A DNA stretch of 9,174 bases from positions 1 to 9,174 of the forward strand of contig CALYSH010000040.1 of the NCBI GenBank assembly GCA_945485625.1. The letters run 5' to 3'. A program made the position numbers and the translations under genes. The notes below the pieces were generated by a model. The model searched no databases and was not told the DNA's origin. It was given only the letters and a program-made list of their open reading frames with translations. This DNA is from an uncultured Lachnospiraceae bacterium (GTDB taxonomy: Bacteria; Bacillota; Clostridia; Lachnospirales; Lachnospiraceae). This document shows positions 1 through 6,724 of the stretch, in pieces (within the stretch, counting starts at the first letter, position 1; each line of letters opens with the position of its first letter).

Positions 1-312
1 CAGGACAGAGTTCATAATATCCAAGAGAAAATCAAAATATTTAAAGAAAACCAGTATTCCCAAATTTATCGCAATACTACCAAACAAAACAAATTTCTTC
101 CCGATTCCCGGAATTTTTTCAATGAAAAGTCCTGCCAGATATGTAATTATTGTTGATAACAAAATCAAAAGAGCGTACCTTCGATTCCAGCACATATAAA
201 AGTAATAGCTGGCCACCAAAAGCCAAATGTACTTTATTTTCTTAGGAATAAGGAAATAAAGAAGAACCACAATGGGAAAGAAAATCAAGAAATCCACTGA
301 ATTAAAAAGCAT
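1..312 (-). CDS. MBOAT family O-acyltransferase (AlgI/DltB-like), N-terminal 104 codons, partial
   Basis: The gene starts at ATG 312 and stays open to the left window edge, giving 104 codons; the rest is outside. The product begins MLFNSVDFLIFF and continues as closely spaced hydrophobic segments separated by short basic loops (PKKIKYIW, EKIPGIGKK), ending in LVFFKYFDFLLD. This is the usual start of clostridial MBOAT proteins related to AlgI and DltB. These multi-pass membrane proteins move acyl groups, often acetyl or D-alanyl, onto exported polysaccharides or teichoic acids, usually with a secreted partner. The catalytic His region lies outside the window. The start is supported by an AAGGGG Shine-Dalgarno at 320-325, 7 nt upstream, and a near-consensus promoter at 365-393. 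The family call comes from the sequence pattern and my knowledge of the family; the acylated substrate cannot be told. Confidence 0.85.
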   Translation of the reverse strand, partial: MLFNSVDFLIFFPIVVLLYFLIPKKIKYIWLLVASYYFYMCWNRRYALLILLSTIITYLAGLFIEKIPGIGKKFVLFGSIAINLGILVFFKYFDFLLDIMNSVL

Positions 313-364
313 ACCAATACCCCTTGTTCATATTGAGTAAAAAAGGTCATTCCCACCCATAATT

Positions 365-393
365 ATCATACCCCATACCATCTGATTCGTCAA
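365..393 (-). promoter_or_regulatory. Sigma-A promoter of the MBOAT gene
   Basis: On the minus strand there is a -35 TTGACG (388-393), a 17-nt spacer and a -10 TATGAT (365-370). Transcription should start near 358, giving a leader of about 46 nt before the ATG at 312. The promoter lies beyond the tRNA terminator at 493-519, so the MBOAT gene starts a transcription unit separate from the tRNA. Confidence 0.75.
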
Positions 394-492
394 TTTTTTT
401 CATTCTTCCCCAGTGCGCATACTTGAAGAGTAGTTTTGTGTTAAGTTGGGAATGAAGTTTTCTCTATAGGAGCAAAGTTTCCTAATACAATG

Positions 493-519
493 AAAAAGCG
501 TTAGACAAATGTCTAACGC
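493..519 (-). terminator. Rho-independent terminator after tRNA-Leu
   Basis: A perfect 9-bp stem (498-506 with 511-519, GCGTTAGAC/GTCTAACGC) closes a 4-nt loop. On the minus strand it is followed by TTTTT (497-493). It lies 9 nt past the tRNA 3' end. It probably also ends read-through from the three-gene operon upstream, because no terminator is visible between 612 and 699. Confidence 0.92.
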
Positions 520-527
520 CTCATATA

Positions 528-611
528 TGCAGGAGAAGGGACTTGAACCCTCATGGTATTGCTACCACACGGACCTGAACCGTGCGCGTCTGCCAATTCC
601 GCCACTCCTGC
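528..611 (-). tRNA. tRNA-Leu (anticodon CAG)
   Basis: This 84-nt sequence folds as a class II tRNA. The acceptor stem is GCAGGAG (611-605) with CTCCTGC (535-529), and the discriminator is A at 528. The anticodon stem CACGG/CCGTG carries the loop TTCAGGT, giving anticodon CAG, which reads the Leu codon CUG. A long variable arm (TGGTA, loop GCAA, TACCA) follows, then a T arm with the TTCAAGT loop. The long variable arm and the A discriminator are leucine identity features. No CCA is encoded (the next bases are TAT), so the end must be added by tRNA nucleotidyltransferase. It has its own consensus promoter and terminator and is a single tRNA gene. Confidence 0.97.
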
Positions 612-622
612 GAACAAAACAT

Positions 623-651
623 ATTGTATATGTTCTGTTCGAAATTGTCAA
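623..651 (-). promoter_or_regulatory. Sigma-A promoter of tRNA-Leu
   Basis: A perfect -35 TTGACA (646-651) and a -10 TACAAT (623-628) are separated by exactly 17 nt. The expected start, near 616, lies about 5 nt before the mature tRNA 5' end at 611. This short leader is usual for tRNA genes. The promoter sits in the gap of under 90 nt after the operon that ends at 700. Confidence 0.9.
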
Positions 652-699
652 TAGTAATTTTTCGTATTTTGCAAACAATTTAAAGAAATATAAAATATG

Positions 700-1842
700 C
701 TACTCTTCCGCTGCGTCCGTGGGGTCATCAACCATGGTTTCCAAGTCAACAATTTTCCATTCGCCATCCAGCTTCGCATAATAGAACTTACTTCTTACAG
801 AGTCCTTCCGAATCTTTTTGGAACCGCTCAATTTCATTTGCCGATCAAAATACACTTCACAGGAAAAGAAGTCCTCTGCATATTCCACATAATTACATAC
901 TGTTTCATCCGAAAAGACAGGAGTTTCATGGGCACTGTACATCCACATATCATGCCTTCGATACTCATCCGCAAGAGTTAAATAGTACGAATCCTTCGGG
1001 AACATGTCTGCAATGGGTGCAACGCTCTTACGAGCCCCCTCCAAATCCTTTGTAAAGAAATTTGCATAACGTTTTGCATTGGAAAGCACCATATCGGAAA
1101 GCTCCCGGTCCATCTCGGCTTCCACAAAGCTATCCATCCAGAAGTTCCCCTCGGTTTCGGTCTCGTAAAGAGCCGGATCAATCAGATTTCCGTGAATATC
1201 CTTCACTTCCACTTTCGGTTTTCCTACCAATCCGTTAACCAGATACCGCACCAGCTTCGGTACTTCCACATAGTCCTTGGAATATTGGAACTGTCGAATT
1301 TCCTTCGGTTCGGAAGCATAGTCTCCGGCATCCAGAACAATGCCGTTGACAGAAACCTCGTAAATGTCCGGAATTGTAACATCAACCTGATAACGTTCTC
1401 TGGGCAAAAATCCTTCCACCGAATCCAGACTCCAATAGCCTTTTGTCAAAAACACCAATACCGGTTCTTCGTTGCTTTCTTCCAGCAGTACCTCCGCCAC
1501 TTTTTCTTCGTCCGCATAGATACCGTATAGCTGCGTCACCGGACTGATTTCTTCGCGTAACAAACGATAGGATAATTCTTTTCCTTTCAGGCGTTCCATG
1601 AATGCCTGATTGAGCTCCTCCTCTGTCTCAAAACGGGATACCTCACCCCGAAACGAAAACAGGCGGGATCCGCTGCCTTCCTGCAGCTTTTCAATCAGTC
1701 GTTCCACTTCCTGCTGCGGTTGCGACCATTCATAATCCTCCAACACATTTCGAACGTAAAAAAGAAAGAACAGCCAGAAAACAACTAACAAAAGAACCAC
1801 ATTCATGTACACAATCCAAAAGACTTTCCATGGTTTCTTCAT
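700..1842 (-). CDS. Single-pass membrane protein of unknown function with NTF2-like C-terminus
   Basis: I do not recognise a named family. From ATG 1842 the protein is about 380 residues. A short basic start (MKKPWKVF) leads into one very hydrophobic segment (residues about 8-28), so most of the protein should lie outside the membrane. The middle part, around residues 155-175, has beta-rich text (DVTIPDIYEVSVNG) like the Ig/TcaA-type repeats of envelope proteins. The tail ends in FYYAKLDGEWKIVDLE, a pattern common in NTF2-like domains. An alternative ATG at 1851 overlaps the upstream stop, but the AGGAGG at 1858-1853 lies only 1 nt from it. The same AGGAGG is 10 nt from ATG 1842, which I prefer. 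It is the last gene of the operon with the glycosidase and CotH genes, separated from the glycosidase stop by 1 nt, so translation is probably coupled. Its role is probably in the envelope. Confidence 0.85.
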   Translation of the reverse strand: MKKPWKVFWIVYMNVVLLLVVFWLFFLFYVRNVLEDYEWSQPQQEVERLIEKLQEGSGSRLFSFRGEVSRFETEEELNQAFMERLKGKELSYRLLREEISPVTQLYGIYADEEKVAEVLLEESNEEPVLVFLTKGYWSLDSVEGFLPRERYQVDVTIPDIYEVSVNGIVLDAGDYASEPKEIRQFQYSKDYVEVPKLVRYLVNGLVGKPKVEVKDIHGNLIDPALYETETEGNFWMDSFVEAEMDRELSDMVLSNAKRYANFFTKDLEGARKSVAPIADMFPKDSYYLTLADEYRRHDMWMYSAHETPVFSDETVCNYVEYAEDFFSCEVYFDRQMKLSGSKKIRKDSVRSKFYYAKLDGEWKIVDLETMVDDPTDAAEE

Positions 1843-1843
1843 A

Positions 1844-3187
1844 TCAGTCATCCCTCCTTTCCACTACCACTGTTGTGGGTAAATTCCAGGAGTTTGTTGA
1901 ATAAACCAAAGTTACGCTATTCATCTCATAATGGTCTTCGTAATACATGGCCGAAGAACTTCCTCCGTCCAGATTTGCCGCATTTACCGCTTCGTACTCC
2001 AGCATGATGTTTAACAAATCCGCCGCAGTAGCTCCCAGATGCCCGGATGCTCCTCTGCCATCCGTAACCAGCAAAAGCACAGAGCCATCTGCTCTCTGTC
2101 CAATGGCGGTTCTGGGATTTGCTCCGCTTCCGCTGCCTGTAATCTCCCGGGGCTTTCCGTTGATAATCAGCTGTGCAAAGTGATTGTTGTCCTTCGTCAT
2201 CTCATCCTTAAAGGTGACCGCATCACGAATACGCTCGTCCAAAACCAACTGTTCCACCTCTGCCTCTGTCATATCCCCGATTGCTTTGATTACCAGAATA
2301 TTATCCTCGTTAAATCCAATCATTACATCTCCGGGTTCCGGCTCATTCATCTGAATTTCGCCCTCCGAGACAACCAAGCCCTTGGGTCTTCCGCCCCAAT
2401 GTCCGCCGTTTACATAAATCCCGCCGTTTACACCACCAAGATAATTTCCATTCTTTACATGCTGCTCCAGGGTAAGTCCGTTCTTACTGTGATTCATATC
2501 GGACCAGGGATACATGGTTGCAACCTTAACACGGGACGGATCATTCACAATCATTAGCTTAGCCGCGAAGGTACGACCTGCCACATCCACAATCTCCACC
2601 CCATTGATATCAAAATCCTCTTCCGTTGTATCCGAATCCTCTGTGTTCTTCCCCGGATTTATCACGATTAATTCTGTATTAACCTCCTCATCCTGAAACA
2701 CCATAGAATTCTTATTGGTTATCTCCAGAATCTCTTCCTCCGAGAAATACAGGGATGCCAAAAACTGCATCGCACCTGTTTCAAGGATAGTTGAAACAAA
2801 CAGATTACTTGCGCTCTCCGACGGTCCGTGACAAATGGTTTTCAGCAGAAAATAAAAACCGATAAGACTGATCAGAAGGATAGTTCCCAGCATGATGCCC
2901 ATCCAGGCAAGCCACCTTCCAATCATTTTTCTTATCCTTTTTACAGTCTGCACATTCTCCGTAATACCTGTTTCATCCGGAACCTCCGGATTTTCCTGAA
3001 CATCAACCTCTCCTTGGAAAGATTCCTCCGGCTCCTGAACTTCTTCCGGTACCTGCTGCTCTTCCTCAGGTTCCTTCACTTTCTCCGGAGTCTGCTCCGA
3101 CTCAGGTTCTTTCACATCCTGCTTCTCACTTTCTTCAACAACTGATTTTTCTGCATCCTGCAGCTTCTTTTCGTCTTCTATCGACAT
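1844..3187 (-). CDS. Membrane-anchored phosphodiester glycosidase (NAGPA) domain protein
   Basis: The protein has 447 residues. Residues 1-80 are extremely rich in Glu, Pro and Val and probably disordered in the cytoplasm. A basic stretch and a membrane helix follow (about 88-115). The rest, outside the membrane, carries the NAGPA fold named after N-acetylglucosamine-1-phosphodiester alpha-N-acetylglucosaminidase. Its typical blocks are visible: GGVNGGIYVNGG (about 250-261), NPRTAIGQ with LLLVTDGR (about 354-375), and NLDGGSSSAMYY (about 404-415). Bacterial members are linked to cleaving sugar-phosphate diesters in envelope or exopolysaccharide material; the substrate here is unknown. The ATG at 3187 has GGAGG a few bases upstream and lies 14 nt after the CotH stop. 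The TGA at 1846-1844 lies 1 nt before the next start. The domain call is firm; the biological role is inference. Confidence 0.92.
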   Translation of the reverse strand: MSIEDEKKLQDAEKSVVEESEKQDVKEPESEQTPEKVKEPEEEQQVPEEVQEPEESFQGEVDVQENPEVPDETGITENVQTVKRIRKMIGRWLAWMGIMLGTILLISLIGFYFLLKTICHGPSESASNLFVSTILETGAMQFLASLYFSEEEILEITNKNSMVFQDEEVNTELIVINPGKNTEDSDTTEEDFDINGVEIVDVAGRTFAAKLMIVNDPSRVKVATMYPWSDMNHSKNGLTLEQHVKNGNYLGGVNGGIYVNGGHWGGRPKGLVVSEGEIQMNEPEPGDVMIGFNEDNILVIKAIGDMTEAEVEQLVLDERIRDAVTFKDEMTKDNNHFAQLIINGKPREITGSGSGANPRTAIGQRADGSVLLLVTDGRGASGHLGATAADLLNIMLEYEAVNAANLDGGSSSAMYYEDHYEMNSVTLVYSTNSWNLPTTVVVERRDD

Positions 3188-3201
3188 TTTTCCTCCAAAC
3201 T

Positions 3202-4596
3202 CTACTCCGCCTCACCCAGGAGACCCTTCATATAGGCCAGAAGCCACTCATTTCGTATTTTCAGCCATTCTCTGATTTCTTCCACATTCTCTCTGTAAGT
3301 CGGCTTTGGCGTCTTATCCAGCCCGCAGGATACAAATCCCCAGCCTGCTACCTGGGAATCCCTCAAAAAAGCTTCCCCATACTGTTCCAGCAACAGATCA
3401 ATCTGATTTGTTCCAAGTTCATTGTCTTCATATATATTTACAAGCACATCCTGCAGTTCCACATAACGGGTCGCAAAGAGTCTTGCGAACTCATCTATCT
3501 CCATCAGTTCCTTAATCCAGCCACTTTGTAAAACATACAAGACATCCGGGTCATTTACATCCTGCGTATACAGCCACGGGTTTACATTTCCCATGGATAA
3601 GTCCGCATCCCAAAGGGGGCCGGCATACATTCTTCCGTCCTTCACATAGAATCTGGTAGAGCTAAAATCCGCATCCTGATTTTTAAAAAATTCATTCACC
3701 AAATGCAGATCAATGAAAGAATCTATATCCAATACCTTTTTGACCTCTTCCAAATCCCGGCTGGCAATCGCCTCATCCACACCCCTCAGAATCTTCTCAG
3801 CAGCTGCAAACTGCTCCTCGGTAGGATTTTCCGGCTCATTAAATGCAAGACGATACCCGTAAATCGGAGATTTGATATAGGTGACTCCCTCTTCCACACG
3901 GCTTCGTTCCCTTTCAAAAAGGAAATCCCCCTCCTCCACATCAATATCTACAAGGTTCTTCTTTACATCAATGGGCGTCGTTATCAAGTAGTTCCCCAGA
4001 TACGTTCCATTCAACCATAAATCTACATAGCGGCTTTCCGGAGTGTAATCCATCCGCATCTGCGCTGCCAAATCAAGCACCAGGCGATTTCTGACCAAAG
4101 ACTTATCATATCGATTGGCCAGAAGATACCATTTCTTTCCGGCGCTCATACCCAATAACTCCGCTTTCCCGGAAAGCTTAATATTATACGGCTTCTTATC
4201 TCTCTTGGAAGTAAAATTCCCGCGGATACGAACCTGTGCATCAATGTCTTTCAAAATCCTATTTTCTCCGCCGGGATCCACTACCGTGACCTGCGCAGGA
4301 ATGTACTCTTCTCGATTAATCTTATCCACCGACGTTACTTCTATCATCACCTGTGGAATATCCTGATATCCCGATTCCATCAAAAAAACTTCCGTAGGCT
4401 TATCCGGTGTCTTTTGAAACCGTTCCTCAGACAATAAATCCTCATACGATTTTACAACGCTTTGAACCGGCACGGACTGACGAATCAGCTGTTTATAATC
4501 CGGCGTAACCTCCTCTGCAGAGCATCCGCCTTCCCATGCAAGCCACAGACCGGTCATCATCATCAGACCTGCAACTATTTTCTTCACGTTTTGCAT
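3202..4596 (-). CDS. CotH-family protein (spore coat kinase-like), exported
   Basis: From ATG 4596 the protein has 464 residues. It starts with a signal peptide: basic MQNVKK, a hydrophobic core, then a likely cut after GGCSA (the Cys is not in a good lipobox). CotH blocks follow: RIRGNFTS, then KKPYNIKL (about 132-139), GKKWYLLANRYDKS with RNRL (about 152-170), and GPLWDADLSMGN (about 325-336), which holds the metal-binding Asp pair of this atypical kinase fold. B. subtilis CotH phosphorylates spore coat proteins. Exported clostridial relatives are widespread and mostly untested, so kinase activity is inferred. A GTG at 4671 would add 25 residues, but it lies upstream of the predicted -10 (4640-4645) and would spoil the signal peptide. 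AAGGAG lies 12 nt upstream of ATG 4596, a rather long spacing. This is the first gene of the operon with the glycosidase and the NTF2-tailed protein. Confidence 0.92.
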   Translation of the reverse strand: MQNVKKIVAGLMMMTGLWLAWEGGCSAEEVTPDYKQLIRQSVPVQSVVKSYEDLLSEERFQKTPDKPTEVFLMESGYQDIPQVMIEVTSVDKINREEYIPAQVTVVDPGGENRILKDIDAQVRIRGNFTSKRDKKPYNIKLSGKAELLGMSAGKKWYLLANRYDKSLVRNRLVLDLAAQMRMDYTPESRYVDLWLNGTYLGNYLITTPIDVKKNLVDIDVEEGDFLFERERSRVEEGVTYIKSPIYGYRLAFNEPENPTEEQFAAAEKILRGVDEAIASRDLEEVKKVLDIDSFIDLHLVNEFFKNQDADFSSTRFYVKDGRMYAGPLWDADLSMGNVNPWLYTQDVNDPDVLYVLQSGWIKELMEIDEFARLFATRYVELQDVLVNIYEDNELGTNQIDLLLEQYGEAFLRDSQVAGWGFVSCGLDKTPKPTYRENVEEIREWLKIRNEWLLAYMKGLLGEAE

Positions 4597-4639
4597 TTTG
4601 ACCCATGGCTCCTTTCCGAGAATTACACATACAAAGTTT

Positions 4640-4668
4640 ATTATACACTGAGAAAAAATGATTTGCAT
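4640..4668 (-). promoter_or_regulatory. Probable sigma-A promoter of the CotH operon
   Basis: A perfect -10 TATAAT (4640-4645) is preceded, at 17 nt, by a weak -35 ATGCAA (4663-4668). Transcription would begin near 4633, about 37 nt before ATG 4596 and after the terminator of the upstream cyclase gene. The weak -35 suggests low basal activity or help from an activator. Confidence 0.55.
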
Positions 4669-4687
4669 CACCTTTTTTTCATGTATG

Positions 4688-4716
4688 AAAAAAAGAACAC
4701 CTGAATTCAGGTGTTC
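4688..4716 (-). terminator. Rho-independent terminator of the diguanylate cyclase gene
   Basis: A 22-nt perfect palindrome (4695-4716) forms a 9-bp stem GAACACCTG/CAGGTGTTC around AATT. On the minus strand it is followed by seven T (4694-4688). It starts 6 nt past the cyclase stop and separates that gene from the CotH operon. Confidence 0.93.
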
Positions 4717-4722
4717 CTTTTG

Positions 4723-6558
4723 CTATTTCCCGAGCTGCTCCCGTCTTCTCTTTTCATACTTATCCTTGTACATCATTTGGTCGGCCCTCTGAAGAAGCTC
4801 CCGAATATCCGTCCTTCCATCTGCACTAAAGGAGTAACCAAAGCTGGTATGGAGCTCCATGGGGAACTCCTTTTCCCTGCTGTAAGCAATCAATTCACGG
4901 TCCAAATCGTTATGTTTTTCAAGGATTTTATCCTCTCCTTCATAAGCTCCCACAACCAGGAACTCGTCTCCGCCCAGTCGGACCAAAACTTCCGAATCAT
5001 CAAATACTCTTCGCATACAATCCGCCATTCCTGCGATGGCATAATCGCCCATCTGGTGACCATATACATCATTAATTGCCTTCAACTTATTCAAATCCAG
5101 ATATACCAGATAGACCTTCCCCTCATGTTCCGAGTAGAATCTTGCACCTTCCGCCTTGTATCCAAAGCGATTATACAAACCGGTCAGAGGATCCTGCACG
5201 TACAGCTCCTCCAATTTCTGTTTTGCCTGCTTTAATTCTTCTTTTCGCAGAATCCGCTCCACCACCTGGCCTACAGACTCCATCAAAGTTTTATGTCTTG
5301 TTACATCAAGCACACCATCCCGATACGGCACTACACAATATCCGGACGTTGTGGTTCCACAGTACATGGATGAAAACAAAAAGGCTTGGGAATGCTTCTC
5401 ATCCAGCCAGGGCTTCGGAACCAAACCATCTTTACGGCACATCACACCCCAGTAATCTTCAGAAATCACCTCAAAGCCGCTATCCGACTTGACGCTCCTT
5501 CCCCAGGCCGGGCTGATACAGACCGCCAGATTCTCCAATTGAAGCTGACTACAAATCAAAGGAATCTGCTTTCGGAATGCTTCCCGTTCCGAGCACTGAC
5601 CAAGGAACTCTCGAACCTTTCTCTGTGCCTCCTGAACCGCTTCCATTCGTTTATTCTCATTATACAATTGCCAGTATGCGTTCTGCAGATCATTTTCACC
5701 ATCTCCACAGCCGCAGCTGAGATTCCTCCGAATAACGCCCGGAACCTCAATATCCTGCGCCTCCTGCTTTCCCTCCATCATCCGGAGCAGACTGTCGGCA
5801 CCCTCATAGCCCAATGTTTCCCAGTTGCGATTTACACTGGTAATGGAAGGATAACAATACTGGGCGTGGTGTAAATTATCAAATCCGGTGATAAGATAGT
5901 CCACGGGAGCTTTTACCCCATCACTCAAGCCGGCCATACAATACCCCACGGCCATATCATCATTGGCGCAAATCACAGCATCCGGCGTATGAATTCCCAA
6001 CTGTTTCCACTCCTTGTACACCTTATTCCCGTCATAAGATCGGAAGGTACGATGGGTGATTCTTTCAGGGTCAGGCTCCAATCCGGCATCCCTCAGTGCA
6101 TCGCAAAATCCTTGAAAACGCTGCTTATTATCTATATTATCTTCGGGTCCACCCAGATAATTGAACACTCTGCAATGGTGCTCCTGAATCATGTGTTCCA
6201 CAATCCCATACATGGACCGGTAGTTATCCACCCCGATATAGGCAGCACCGGGGTATTTGCTTTCGATGGAAAGCACCGGTTTCCCGGTCTGATGACACTT
6301 TTCGATAACCCCCGCTACCATCTCTCGATTTCCCAGAGTATTGATAGCAATCAAAACACCGTCATAATCGTCCATATCCGGCAGGGAGTAAATCCTATTC
6401 TCCTGCGTATAGCATTCCATATTATCCGTCATGTCGTAGGCATTAAAAATATACAGGTCAATATTTTCCTGTTCCAGTCTTCTCTGAATTCCCCGTATAG
6501 ATGTTGTGGCAAAATCGCTTCTCCATGCACTGGAAAGCAACGCAATTTTTCTCTTCAT
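4723..6558 (-). CDS. Diguanylate cyclase: LacI-type ligand-binding sensor fused to GGDEF domain
   Basis: From ATG 6558 the protein has 611 residues. Residues 1 to about 275 form a periplasmic-binding-like (LacI/Peripla_BP) domain (KRKIALLSSAW, AVICANDDMAVGY, DYLITGFDN), starting directly without a DNA-binding helix-turn-helix. It ends in IRRNLSCGCGDG, like the SCGC end common in LacI-sensor hybrids. A 180-residue linker includes helical, coiled-coil-like parts (EELKQAKQKLEELY). The GGDEF domain fills about residues 445-600: DPLTGLYNRFGY, LDLNKLKAINDVYGHQMGD and RLGGDEF (about 525-532). The metal and substrate residues (the D of LDLN, the N of IND, the D of QMGD, GGDEF) are present, so it should make c-di-GMP from two GTP. 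The RxxD inhibitory site five residues before GGDEF is absent (DDSE there). There is no signal peptide or membrane helix, so it is cytoplasmic and probably senses an internal small molecule. GGAG lies 9 nt upstream of the start. A GTG at 6657 lies inside the riboswitch and is rejected. Confidence 0.94.
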   Translation of the reverse strand: MKRKIALLSSAWRSDFATTSIRGIQRRLEQENIDLYIFNAYDMTDNMECYTQENRIYSLPDMDDYDGVLIAINTLGNREMVAGVIEKCHQTGKPVLSIESKYPGAAYIGVDNYRSMYGIVEHMIQEHHCRVFNYLGGPEDNIDNKQRFQGFCDALRDAGLEPDPERITHRTFRSYDGNKVYKEWKQLGIHTPDAVICANDDMAVGYCMAGLSDGVKAPVDYLITGFDNLHHAQYCYPSITSVNRNWETLGYEGADSLLRMMEGKQEAQDIEVPGVIRRNLSCGCGDGENDLQNAYWQLYNENKRMEAVQEAQRKVREFLGQCSEREAFRKQIPLICSQLQLENLAVCISPAWGRSVKSDSGFEVISEDYWGVMCRKDGLVPKPWLDEKHSQAFLFSSMYCGTTTSGYCVVPYRDGVLDVTRHKTLMESVGQVVERILRKEELKQAKQKLEELYVQDPLTGLYNRFGYKAEGARFYSEHEGKVYLVYLDLNKLKAINDVYGHQMGDYAIAGMADCMRRVFDDSEVLVRLGGDEFLVVGAYEGEDKILEKHNDLDRELIAYSREKEFPMELHTSFGYSFSADGRTDIRELLQRADQMMYKDKYEKRRREQLGK

Positions 6559-6573
6559 CGGATTTTTCTCCAC

Positions 6574-6603
6574 AAAAAAAGCATTGTCGTTTTGGGACAA
6601 TGC
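6574..6603 (-). terminator. Riboswitch expression platform: intrinsic terminator before the cyclase gene
   Basis: A perfect 8-bp stem GCATTGTC/GACAATGC (6603-6596 with 6588-6581) with a 7-nt loop is followed by seven T (6580-6574). It sits 9 nt after the aptamer and directly before the GGAG at 6571-6568 of the cyclase gene. A competing pairing is possible: GGAATG just after the aptamer (6614-6609) can pair, with a small bulge, with CATTGTCC of the terminator 5' arm. This would act as an antiterminator. If P1 closure on ligand binding disfavours it, the switch turns off with c-di-GMP. The direction is inference. Confidence 0.9.
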
Positions 6604-6612
6604 TGATTCATT

Positions 6613-6682
6613 CCTGCAACTGGCTGCCATTTGAAAGGCCCTATAGCTTTGCGTCACAGTCTTTCAACTGCTTTGCCCCTTA
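6613..6682 (-). promoter_or_regulatory. c-di-GMP-I (GEMM) riboswitch aptamer
   Basis: The minus-strand RNA carries the GEMM-I landmarks in order. First comes GGGGCAAAGC (6679-6670). A hairpin CAGTT-GAAA-GACTG (6670-6657) with the conserved GAAA tetraloop follows. Next is GACGCAAAGC (6655-6646), then TATAGGGCCT, a short loop, and ATGGCAGCCAGTTGC ending near 6616. GCAA and TTGC can close the P1 helix. The second hairpin is shorter than in many members. The G before CAAA fits c-di-GMP rather than the cGAMP-type variants, to my recollection. The gene directly downstream encodes a diguanylate cyclase, which is strong context support. Confidence 0.93.
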
Positions 6683-6691
6683 CATAATTAT

Positions 6692-6721
6692 AATATATAA
6701 TCATCTACTTATGTCTGTCAA
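6692..6721 (-). promoter_or_regulatory. Sigma-A promoter of the riboswitch and cyclase unit
   Basis: A perfect -35 TTGACA (6716-6721) is followed by a -10 of either TATATT (6692-6697, 18-nt spacer) or TATATA (6694-6699, 16-nt spacer). Transcription would begin a few bases before the aptamer. The -35 lies only 3 nt beyond the stop of the MutS2-like gene. I see no terminator between the two genes, so read-through from that gene would also pass through the riboswitch. Confidence 0.75.
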
Positions 6722-6724
6722 CTA

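Noticed and set aside
4695..4716. A 22-nt perfect palindrome as a possible operator
   Set aside because: It lies just after a stop codon and is followed by seven T on the coding strand, so an intrinsic terminator explains it fully.
5989..6606. A 205-codon plus-strand open frame antisense to the cyclase gene
   Set aside because: It has no usable ribosome binding site or recognisable domain and overlaps a clear GGDEF gene in full. Long antisense frames of this kind are expected opposite real genes.
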